DNA of 6,362 nucleotides, from assembly GCA_025362825.1 (NCBI GenBank), contig JANYFF010000370.1, positions 1-6,362 of the forward strand, written 5' to 3'. This DNA comes from Polaromonas sp. (GTDB lineage Bacteria; Pseudomonadota; Gammaproteobacteria; Burkholderiales; Burkholderiaceae_C). The notes beneath the pieces are model-generated. The model did no database searches, was not told the origin of the DNA, and worked only from the letters and a program-made list of their open reading frames with translations. This document shows positions 1 through 5,788 of this stretch, in pieces. The position numbers were made by a program, and so were the translations under genes. How positions within the stretch are numbered: position 1 is the first letter of the stretch; each line of letters opens with the position of its first letter.

Positions 1-2301
1 GACCTGTTTGAAACCGGCTTTAACCACTTCTTCCATGCGCGTGAAGGTGTAGGTGAAGGCCAGCACCGCGGTGATCTGGTGTTTTTCCAGCCGCACAGCG
101 CACCCGGGGTTTATGCACGTGCCTACCTTGAAGGCCGGCTCGAAGAAAAAGACCTCGGCTTTTACCGGCAGGAGCTGACCTCGGGCGAGGCACAAGGCCT
201 GTGCAGCTATCCACACCCTTATTTGATGCCGGATTTCTGGCAGTTCCCAACCGGCTCCATGGGCATAGGCCCGATCAGCTCGATTTACCACGCGCGCTTC
301 ATGCGCTACCTCACGCACCGCCGCCTGCTCGACTGCACCGGCCGCAAAGTGTGGGGCGTGTTCGGTGACGGCGAGATGGACGAGCCCGAATCGATGAGCG
401 CATTGACGCTGGCAGCACGCGAAGGCCTGGACAACATGGTCTGGGTCGTCAACTGCAATTTGCAGCGGCTCGACGGTCCGGTGCGGGGCAACGGCCGCAT
501 CATCGACGAGCTTGAAAAGCTGTTTGCCGGCGCCGGCTGGAACGTCATCAAGCTGGTCTGGGGCAGCGACTGGGACGGCCTGTTTGCGCGCGACCTGACC
601 GGCGCGCTGGCCGAGGCCTTTGCCCATACCGTGGACGGCCAGATGCAGACTTTTGCCGCCAAGGATGGCCGCTTCAACCGCGACAACTTCTTCGGCCAGA
701 ACGCAGAACTCACACGCCTGGCCCAAGGCATGACGGACGAGCAAATTGACCGCCTTAAACGCGGCGGCCATGATCTGGTGAAAATACATGCAGCCTACGC
801 TGCTGCGGCCAACCACAAGGGCCAGCCGACGGTGATCCTGGCGCATACCAAAAAAGGTTACGGCATGGGCAGCGCCGGCCAGGGCAAGATGACGACGCAT
901 TCGCAAAAGAAGTTTGACGAGACCGACCTGATTGAGTTTCGCAACCGCTTCAACCTGCCTTTGACGGATGAACAGGCCAGACGCATCGACTTTTACAAGC
1001 CAGCTGCCGACAGCCCCGAGATGCAGTACATGCATGCAAAGCGCCAGGCGCTGGGCGGCTATCTGCCCAAGCGTGAAACAGCTGCAGGGCTGATCAATAT
1101 CCCGGCCCTGCCGTCCTATGCGAACTTTGCACTGGCGGCAGACGGCAAGGACATGAGCACCACCATGGCTTTTGTGCGCATGCTGGGCGGTTTGCTGAAG
1201 GACGCTGCGCTTGGTCCCCGTATCGTGCCCATCGTCGCCGATGAGGCGCGCACTTTCGGGATGGCCAACCTGTTCAAGCAGGTCGGTATTTATTCCAGCG
1301 TCGGTCAGCGCTATGCACCTGAGGACATCGGCTCAGTCCTCTCATACCGCGAGGCGCTTGACGGGCAAATCCTGGAAGAAGGCATCAGCGAGGCCGGCGC
1401 GCTGGCCAGCTGGACGGCCGCCGCCACCAGCTACAGCGTGCACGGCCTGGCGATGCTGCCTTTTTATATCTACTACTCGATGTTTGGCTTTCAGCGCGTC
1501 GGCGACCAGATCTGGGCTGCCGCCGACCAGCGCGCCCGCGGCTTTTTGCTGGGCGCCACCTCTGGCCGCACCACGCTGGGCGGTGAAGGCCTGCAGCATC
1601 AGGACGGCACCAGCCACCTGATAGCCGCCACCATCCCGAATTGCAAGGCCTACGATCCGACCTTTGCCTGTGAGCTGGCCGTCATCCTCGACCGCGGCAT
1701 GCAGGAGATGATGGTCGAACAGCAAGACGTGTTTTATTACGTCACCCTGATGAACGAAAACTACGCGCAACCCGACCTGCGTGAGGGCAGTGAGGCCGGA
1801 ATCATCCGCGGATGCTATGAATTCAATAGCTACAAACGTCCAACAGACGGGTGCATGGGCACTAAAACACCTCCAATTGAAGCAAAAAAAGTGGTTTTGA
1901 TGGGTTCAGGCGCCATCCTGACCGAAGTCATCAAGGCGGCGCAGCAACTGGCCTTGCAAGGCATCGAGGCACGCGTTTACAGCGTCACGAGCTGGAGCGA
2001 GCTGGCCCGCGATGGTGCGGCCTGCCAGAAACGCGTGCTCAAGGGTGAAACCGCGCTGACGGACCCGTATATCGCCCAACTGTTGCAAGGCAGCCAGGGC
2101 CCCATCATTGCCGCCACCGACTATGTGCGCGCCGTACCCGAAAGCATCCGGGCCTTTCTGCCGGAAGGGCGCCGTTACACCACGCTGGGCACCGACGGCT
2201 TCGGCCGCAGTGATACGCGCGCCGCGCTGCGCGATTTTTTCGGTGTCGATTCGGCATCCATCGTCAATGCTGCGCTTAAGGCGTTGCGAATCTCGAAGTA
2301 A
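1..2301 (+). CDS. aceE: Homodimeric-type pyruvate/2-oxoacid dehydrogenase E1 (AceE family), 5'-partial
   Basis: Thiamine diphosphate (ThDP)-dependent E1 that decarboxylates a 2-oxoacid, classically pyruvate, and passes the acyl group to the E2 lipoyl domain of a cytoplasmic dehydrogenase complex. The frame is open from base 1. The GTG at 79 is internal, because the codons before it match AceE (GFNHFF, GDLVFFQ), so roughly 115 N-terminal residues are missing. In window numbering, the ThDP/Mg motif is GDGEMDEPES (G122, D123) followed by NCNLQRLDGP (N151, N153, Q155). H300 lies in the flexible active-site loop, with catalytic E464 in QILEEGISE, Y492 in FYIYYSMFGFQ and H533 in GLQHQDG. These align with E. 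coli D230, N258, N260, Q262, H407, E571, Y599 and H640 (numbering from memory). Oddities are a longer loop after HFF, a 13-residue insertion near residues 607-628, a C-terminus about 26 residues short, and no aceF next to it. The family call is firm; the substrate is uncertain (pyruvate, or 2-oxobutyrate as for MdeB-type paralogues). Confidence 0.95.
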   Translation, partial: DLFETGFNHFFHAREGVGEGQHRGDLVFFQPHSAPGVYARAYLEGRLEEKDLGFYRQELTSGEAQGLCSYPHPYLMPDFWQFPTGSMGIGPISSIYHARFMRYLTHRRLLDCTGRKVWGVFGDGEMDEPESMSALTLAAREGLDNMVWVVNCNLQRLDGPVRGNGRIIDELEKLFAGAGWNVIKLVWGSDWDGLFARDLTGALAEAFAHTVDGQMQTFAAKDGRFNRDNFFGQNAELTRLAQGMTDEQIDRLKRGGHDLVKIHAAYAAAANHKGQPTVILAHTKKGYGMGSAGQGKMTTHSQKKFDETDLIEFRNRFNLPLTDEQARRIDFYKPAADSPEMQYMHAKRQALGGYLPKRETAAGLINIPALPSYANFALAADGKDMSTTMAFVRMLGGLLKDAALGPRIVPIVADEARTFGMANLFKQVGIYSSVGQRYAPEDIGSVLSYREALDGQILEEGISEAGALASWTAAATSYSVHGLAMLPFYIYYSMFGFQRVGDQIWAAADQRARGFLLGATSGRTTLGGEGLQHQDGTSHLIAATIPNCKAYDPTFACELAVILDRGMQEMMVEQQDVFYYVTLMNENYAQPDLREGSEAGIIRGCYEFNSYKRPTDGCMGTKTPPIEAKKVVLMGSGAILTEVIKAAQQLALQGIEARVYSVTSWSELARDGAACQKRVLKGETALTDPYIAQLLQGSQGPIIAATDYVRAVPESIRAFLPEGRRYTTLGTDGFGRSDTRAALRDFFGVDSASIVNAALKALRISK
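1822..1881. repeat. Low-GC in-frame insertion in the E1 gene, bounded by a 6-bp inverted repeat
   Basis: TTCAAT (1822-1827) and ATTGAA (1876-1881) are exact inverse complements that bound 60 bases, equal to 20 codons. The surrounding stretch 1819-1908 is about 42% G+C by hand count, clearly below its neighbours. It covers the place where this protein carries about 13 more residues than E. coli AceE, between the GCYEF segment and the conserved LMGSG. Two small internal hairpins are possible (CGTC/GACG and GTGC/GCAC). This could be a decayed small interspersed palindromic element absorbed into the reading frame, or simply a variable linker at a domain boundary. The inverted repeat is short enough to be chance. 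Confidence 0.3.
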
Positions 2302-2341
2302 ATCGCATGTCACGTGGAATGAATGACCGTGTAAGCCCCAA

Positions 2342-2369
2342 GTGACAGACAGGGACAGCAGAACAAAAT
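2342..2369 (+). promoter_or_regulatory. Candidate sigma-70 promoter for the Bug-FAH pair
   Basis: GTGACA (2342-2347, 5 of 6 to the -35 consensus) is followed after 16 bases by CAAAAT (2364-2369, 4 of 6 to the -10 consensus), placing a start of transcription near 2376, about 30 bases before the chosen start codon. It sits in the 105-base gap after the E1 gene, which also holds three GACAG copies (2344-2348, 2348-2352, 2354-2358). No convincing terminator hairpin was seen in this gap, so read-through from the E1 gene is equally possible. Weak match, judged by eye. Confidence 0.25.
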
Positions 2370-2396
2370 ACAACGTGAACTTACTAAATGCACGAT

Positions 2397-2400
2397 GGAG
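2397..2400 (+). promoter_or_regulatory. Ribosome binding site that decides the Bug start (GTG 2407)
   Basis: GGAG lies six bases before GTG 2407. The in-frame ATG at 2395 overlaps this motif and has no Shine-Dalgarno sequence of its own upstream (the bases before it are AT-rich, ending in TAAATGCACG). The GTG is therefore the better start, trimming four residues from the longest reading. Confidence 0.6.
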
Positions 2401-2406
2401 ACAACA

Positions 2407-3411
2407 GTGAATGAAGTCAAATTGAATGTGGGCAGCCCGGTCCGCCGGCACGCCCTGAAAGCTGCCGGCATGGGCTACCTGCTGCTGGCTGCGTCGTCAC
2501 TGACGCTGGCGCAGTCCAGCAACCAGGCCGTCAGCCTGGTCGTACCGCTGGCGCCCGGTGGTATTGCCGACATCACGGCCCGGCCGCTGGCTATTCCGCT
2601 GGCCAAAGAGCTCGGCCAGTCCGTCATCGTTGAAAACCGCATCGGTGCAGGCGGCGCCGTCGGTATGGCTTACGTCACCCGCCAGAAGCCTGACGGCAAC
2701 ACCTTGCTGATGGCGCTCTCCAGCATCGTCATCATTCCGGAAGCCGACAAGATCAGCGGACGCCCACCGTCCTACACCATGAGCCAGTTCACGCCCATCG
2801 CGCTGGTGTCGGCCGACCCAACGGTGCTCGTGGTGCGAATCAACAGCCCCTGGAAGACCGCTGCAGACCTGGTGCGCGACGCCAAAGCCAGGCCCAAGGC
2901 CATCAGCTACAGCTCGTCAGGCATTTACGGAACCACGCACGTGGCACAAGCCATGCTCTGGCAGGCCGCCGGTGTGGAGATGCTGCACGTGCCCTACAAC
3001 GGCGGTGGCCCGTCGATGACGGCGCTGCTGGGCGGTCAGGTAGATGTGACGGCGCAGGCACCCGGCGTGGTGGCTGCACATCTGAAGGCGGGTACGGTAC
3101 GCGTGCTGGGCACCTGGGGCGCCGAGCGGCTCAAAAGCCTGCCCGACGTCCCAACCTTCAGGGAGCAGGGTTTTGACGTGGAGTTCTACATCTGGTCGGG
3201 CCTGTTTGCGCCAGCCGGCCTGCCCGCGGCAAAACTGGTGCAGCTGAAAGCCGCTTCCCGCGCCGCGGCGCAAGATCCCGGTTTTGTCAGCGCGATGAAC
3301 ACCATGAACACACCCATCCATTACCTCGAAGGCGCCGAGCTCACCAAATTCCTGGAGCAAGACCAAAAACGCCTTGCAGCCGTGGTCAAGGCCATGGGCA
3401 AACTCGAATAA
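2407..3411 (+). CDS. Bug/TctC-family periplasmic solute-binding protein (tripartite tricarboxylate transporter receptor)
   Basis: Exported receptor that binds small carboxylates (or similar metabolites) in the periplasm and presents them to a TctAB-type permease or a sensor. From GTG 2407 it is 334 residues, normal for the family. The N-terminus has a Tat-like RRHALK motif (arginines 13-14), a hydrophobic stretch and a likely cleavage after TLA (residue 35). The mature part shows Bug hallmarks: VPLAPGGIADITAR (about 46-59) with the ligand-contacting loop and Asp55, GAGGAVG (80-86) and KPDGNTLL (94-101). The C-terminal half fits the second lobe of the Venus-flytrap fold. The ligand cannot be read from the sequence. 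No tctA or tctB gene is present, as is usual for the many orphan Bug proteins of Comamonadaceae and Bordetella. The FAH gene follows after 24 bases, so co-transcription is likely and the ligand may be that enzyme's substrate or its precursor. The alternative start is ATG 2395 (338 residues). Confidence 0.93.
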   Translation: MNEVKLNVGSPVRRHALKAAGMGYLLLAASSLTLAQSSNQAVSLVVPLAPGGIADITARPLAIPLAKELGQSVIVENRIGAGGAVGMAYVTRQKPDGNTLLMALSSIVIIPEADKISGRPPSYTMSQFTPIALVSADPTVLVVRINSPWKTAADLVRDAKARPKAISYSSSGIYGTTHVAQAMLWQAAGVEMLHVPYNGGGPSMTALLGGQVDVTAQAPGVVAAHLKAGTVRVLGTWGAERLKSLPDVPTFREQGFDVEFYIWSGLFAPAGLPAAKLVQLKAASRAAAQDPGFVSAMNTMNTPIHYLEGAELTKFLEQDQKRLAAVVKAMGKLE

Positions 3412-3435
3412 TCCAAGAAAAGAACTGGAGCTCTC

Positions 3436-4392
3436 ATGAAATTTGTACGTTTTTCCGTCAATGGCGATGCGGCGTCCGGCAGCCGCGTCGGTGTACTCGA
3501 TGGCCAGCGCGTGGCGGCCGTCAGCACCCGCAGCGCTGGGTTGCCAGCCCAGGGTGATGTGTGGGCGCGCGACATGGCAGCGGTGATTGCTGCAGGCCAG
3601 GTCTTTAACGCCGAAGCCCTGTTTGCAGACAGCGCCAGTGTTTACGGTCTTGAACAGGTCCGGCTGCTGGCTCCGATGCTGCCAAGCACTATTTTGTGCG
3701 CGGGCAGCAACTACCACGCCCATAACCGCGAAAAAGCCGCGGCGCCGTTGTCGGGAAAGGAGCCTGAATTTTTCATAAAAACATCTGACTGCGTTGTGGG
3801 GCCTGAGGACGGCATCGTGCACGACGCGGTGCTGACTAAAAAGCTCGACAGCGAAACCGAACTCGCCATTGTCATCGGCAAGGCCGGCAGGCACATCCCG
3901 GTCGAATCGGCGTTGGACCATGTGTTTGGCTACTCCATCATCAACGACGTGACGGCTCGTGACCTTCAGGTTCGCCGCAAACCGGATGGAACCACCTGGT
4001 ACGAGCTGGGCCGTGGCAAGGTGTTTGACACCTCTGCGCCCTTTGGCCCGTGCATCGTGACCAGCGACGAGATCGGCAATCCGCAAACGCTGCGGATCCG
4101 CACGCGCATCAATGGCGAGCTGCGCCAGTCGGGCAACACTTCAGACATGATCTGGACCTGTGCAGAACTGGTGCATTTTTTCTCGGTCAACCTGACCCTG
4201 CGTCCCGGCATGGTCATCATCACCGGCACGCCGGCCGGCACAGCCTGGTCATCAGACAAGGAGCTCGGAGGCCATTGGATGCCACCCGAGGGCGGTGAAC
4301 CGCTGATTCCAGCCAAAGGTTACAACCAGCCAGGCGACGTCGTCGAATGCAGCATTGACCGCATCGGCATGCTGCGCAACACCGTTGTCTAA
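3436..4392 (+). CDS. Fumarylacetoacetate hydrolase (FAH) family protein
   Basis: Probable metal-dependent cytoplasmic enzyme of the FAH superfamily, whose members hydrolyse, hydrate, isomerise or decarboxylate oxo-dicarboxylates in aromatic and related catabolism. It has 318 residues, with GGAG (3427-3430) five bases before the ATG. After an N-terminal domain comes the entry motif LCAGSNYHAH (87-96), then PEFFIK ending at K115. The metal ligands are the E-x-E pair E140/E142 (SETELA) and D171 in INDVTARD; K195 follows in GRGKVFDT, and GTPAGT lies at 264-269. Between GTPAGT and the closing GDVVE strand there are about 30 extra residues rich in Gly/Pro (GGHWMPPEGG), absent from minimal members such as HpcE as I recall them. 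Together these point to an active enzyme. The exact reaction (acylpyruvase, 2-hydroxyhepta-2,4-diene-dioate isomerase-like, or hydratase) cannot be told from the sequence. It closes the plus-strand block and is followed by a terminator. Confidence 0.92.
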   Translation: MKFVRFSVNGDAASGSRVGVLDGQRVAAVSTRSAGLPAQGDVWARDMAAVIAAGQVFNAEALFADSASVYGLEQVRLLAPMLPSTILCAGSNYHAHNREKAAAPLSGKEPEFFIKTSDCVVGPEDGIVHDAVLTKKLDSETELAIVIGKAGRHIPVESALDHVFGYSIINDVTARDLQVRRKPDGTTWYELGRGKVFDTSAPFGPCIVTSDEIGNPQTLRIRTRINGELRQSGNTSDMIWTCAELVHFFSVNLTLRPGMVIITGTPAGTAWSSDKELGGHWMPPEGGEPLIPAKGYNQPGDVVECSIDRIGMLRNTVV

Positions 4393-4410
4393 TAGGTTTT
4401 TAAACGCCCA

Positions 4411-4450
4411 TAAAAAAGCCGCCATGCAACTCCATGGCGGCTTTCTCTTT
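4411..4450. terminator. Bidirectional intrinsic terminator between the convergent FAH and fasciclin genes
   Basis: A perfect 12-bp stem (AAAGCCGCCATG at 4415-4426, CATGGCGGCTTT at 4433-4444) encloses a six-base loop. Read on the minus strand it is followed by six T residues (complement of 4412-4417), the classical terminator form, 20 bases past the fasciclin stop codon. Read on the plus strand the tail is a weaker CTTTCTCTTT, 22 bases after the FAH stop. It should end both transcripts. Confidence 0.88.
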
Positions 4451-4464
4451 GGCTGCCTGCTGGT

Positions 4465-5022
4465 TTAGTTAGGCAGCAAAACCTTGTCAACCACGTGAAT
4501 CACGCCATTGGACTGGTAAACGTCAGAGATCGTGACTTTGGACATGCCGCCTTTTTCATCGGTCAGGGTCAGGCCGCCGTTGCCGGTGGTCGCTACCAGG
4601 TTACCGCCGGCCACCGTCTTCAGCGTGGCCTTGCCACCGCCGGCTGCGATAGCCTTGTTCAGCGCTGCAGCGTCCATCTTGCCAGCCACAACGTGGTAGG
4701 TCAGCACGCCGGTCAGGGCCTGCTTGTTTTCAGGCTTCAGCAGCGTGTCCACCGTGCCGGCAGGCAGCGCTGCAAAGGCAGCGTTGGTCGGAGCAAAGAC
4801 CGTAAAGGGGCCGGCGCTCTTGAGCGTATCGACCAAGCCTGCCGCCTTGACGGCTGCGACCAGCGTGGTGTGGTCTTTTGAGTTGACAGCGTTGTCAATG
4901 ATGTCCTTCGAAGGCAGCATGGGCGCACCGCCCACCATGACCTGTTGCGCGAACGAAGAAGCGGCTGTCAGGCCCATGGCCAGTGCCAGGCCGATGGAAG
5001 CGAGTTTGTGTTTGGTTTGCAT
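4465..5022 (-). CDS. Secreted fasciclin (FAS1) domain protein
   Basis: Exported single-domain FAS1 protein of 185 residues, a usual length for bacterial stand-alone FAS1 proteins, which are generally linked to adhesion or cell-surface/extracellular roles. A Sec signal peptide is evident: basic start (K4, H5, K6), hydrophobic core and cleavage after SFA (residue 25). The FAS1 domain covers roughly residues 38-185. The H1 motif is FTVFAPTNAAFAAL (73-86), the central YHVVAGK is at 109-115, and the H2 motif GVIHVVDKVLLP ends the protein. The start is backed by AGGA (complement of 5029-5032) six bases upstream. There is no membrane anchor or second domain. It lies downstream of purN on the same strand but 117 bases away, with its own candidate promoter, and ends at a strong terminator, so it is probably monocistronic. 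Family certain, function in this organism unknown. Confidence 0.95.
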   Translation of the reverse strand: MQTKHKLASIGLALAMGLTAASSFAQQVMVGGAPMLPSKDIIDNAVNSKDHTTLVAAVKAAGLVDTLKSAGPFTVFAPTNAAFAALPAGTVDTLLKPENKQALTGVLTYHVVAGKMDAAALNKAIAAGGGKATLKTVAGGNLVATTGNGGLTLTDEKGGMSKVTISDVYQSNGVIHVVDKVLLPN

Positions 5023-5054
5023 GTGAAGTCCTGTAAAAAGTGAAGTGGTGAAGT
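5023..5054. repeat. Three GTGAAGT copies in the fasciclin leader
   Basis: GTGAAGT occurs at 5023-5029, 5040-5046 and 5048-5054 (ACTTCAC in the sense of the minus-strand gene), all inside the untranslated leader, and the copy nearest the gene touches the ribosome binding site. It may be a binding site cluster or a chance short repeat; nothing in the sequence tells which. Confidence 0.4.
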
Positions 5055-5070
5055 TGAACGGTTAGCCGAA

Positions 5071-5098
5071 ATCAAAAGGATTTCCGAGCGGCTGTAAA
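5071..5098 (-). promoter_or_regulatory. Candidate sigma-70 promoter of the fasciclin gene
   Basis: On the minus strand TTTACA (complement of 5093-5098, 5 of 6 to the -35 consensus), a 16-base spacer and TTTGAT (complement of 5071-5076, 4 of 6 to the -10 consensus) would start transcription near 5064 and give a leader of about 42 bases. A GGAACTTG sequence further up (complement of 5129-5136) resembles an ECF sigma -35 element, but no -10 partner stands at the usual distance. Judged by eye. Confidence 0.3.
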
Positions 5099-5139
5099 GA
5101 ATACGATGCCGCCCTGCCAACCGGATTCAAGTTCCTGTT

Positions 5140-5757
5140 TCAGTTTGCGTAGGACTGGACGCCGCCGGCATCAGCGGTTTGAAGCCATGCGAGTACCGCC
5201 TGCGGATAAAGCAGGTGTTCCTGCACAAGTACGCGCGCAGCCAGGCTGTTCGCATCATCACCTTCAAGCACCGGCACGGCGGCCTGCGCGACGATGGCGC
5301 CGTGGTCGAGCTCAGCTGTCACCATGTGCACCGTGGCGCCGGCAAATTTGCAGCCCGCATCGAGCGCGCGCTGGTGCGTGTTGAGCCCGGGAAACGCCGG
5401 CAGCAACGACGGGTGAATATTCACCATGCGCCCGGCATAACGTGCGACGAAGCCCGCTGTCAGGATGCGCATAAAGCCGGCCAGAACCACCAGCGCGGGC
5501 TGGTAGCTGTCGATCAGGTTTGCAAGGGCCGCGTCAAAGGTGTCACGCGATTCAAAATTTTTATGATCCAGGACCTGTGTTGCAATGCCCAGTCCGGCAG
5601 CTGATACCAGGCCTTCGGCCCCGGGCCGGTTGCTGATGACACAGGCCACATGGGCTTGCATTTTTTCATCCCAGCGGTCTTTTTGGGCGGCATTTGCAAT
5701 GGCCAGCATGTTTGAGCCGGTTCCGGAGATCAAAATAACGATGTTTTTTCTATTCAC
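5140..5757 (-). CDS. purN: Phosphoribosylglycinamide formyltransferase (GAR transformylase, PurN)
   Basis: Cytoplasmic enzyme of de novo purine synthesis that transfers the formyl group from 10-formyltetrahydrofolate to glycinamide ribonucleotide. From GTG 5757 it is 205 residues, near the usual 200-215. The N-terminal Rossmann-like part begins with NIVILISGTGSN, whose SGTGSN (11-16) is the phosphate loop. LAGFMRIL (92-99) and NIHPSLLPAFPGLNTH follow, with catalytic N113 and H115, and D151 lies in ELDHGAI. These match E. coli N106, H108 and D144 as I recall them. The longest reading starts at ATG 5841, but its extra 28 residues have no counterpart in E. coli PurN and would overlap the divergent yceH start. 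GTG 5757 has a good ribosome binding site and places the first beta strand where the family begins. No other pur gene is nearby, so it seems to stand alone. Confidence 0.97.
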   Translation of the reverse strand: MNRKNIVILISGTGSNMLAIANAAQKDRWDEKMQAHVACVISNRPGAEGLVSAAGLGIATQVLDHKNFESRDTFDAALANLIDSYQPALVVLAGFMRILTAGFVARYAGRMVNIHPSLLPAFPGLNTHQRALDAGCKFAGATVHMVTAELDHGAIVAQAAVPVLEGDDANSLAARVLVQEHLLYPQAVLAWLQTADAGGVQSYAN

Positions 5758-5762
5758 CTGGA

Positions 5763-5767
5763 CCTCT
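5763..5767 (-). promoter_or_regulatory. Ribosome binding site deciding the purN start (GTG 5757)
   Basis: On the minus strand AGAGG (complement of 5763-5767) is five bases before GTG 5757. Neither the upstream GTG at 5778 nor the ATG at 5841 is as well placed, and both would add residues that the family lacks. Confidence 0.65.
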
Positions 5768-5788
5768 TGTTCCTTCACCCTGTAGTTT

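Noticed and set aside
1211..1621. A 136-codon plus-strand frame inside the E1 gene
   Set aside because: It overlaps the catalytic core of AceE in another frame and gives a low-complexity Ala/Pro/Arg product.
2302..2406. A terminator or frameshifted remainder of the E1 gene in the gap before the Bug gene
   Set aside because: No stem followed by a T-run was found, and the other frames do not resemble the AceE C-terminal tail.
1906..2451. A 181-codon minus-strand open frame covering the 3' end of the E1 gene and the following gap
   Set aside because: Antisense to conserved AceE sequence (GTDGFGRSD region), with no family resemblance.
2917..4086. A 389-codon open frame on the minus strand spanning the Bug and FAH genes
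   Set aside because: It runs antisense to two genes with clear family motifs, crosses their junction, and its product is His/Arg/Gly-rich with no recognisable motif: typical of a shadow frame in GC-rich DNA.
4495..5026. Plus-strand open frames opposite the fasciclin gene
   Set aside because: The minus-strand frame has a signal peptide, FAS1 motifs, ribosome binding site and terminator; the plus-strand readings have none of these.
5103..5139. A possible terminator just after purN
   Set aside because: GC-rich stretches are present but no convincing stem with a T-tract could be formed on the minus strand.
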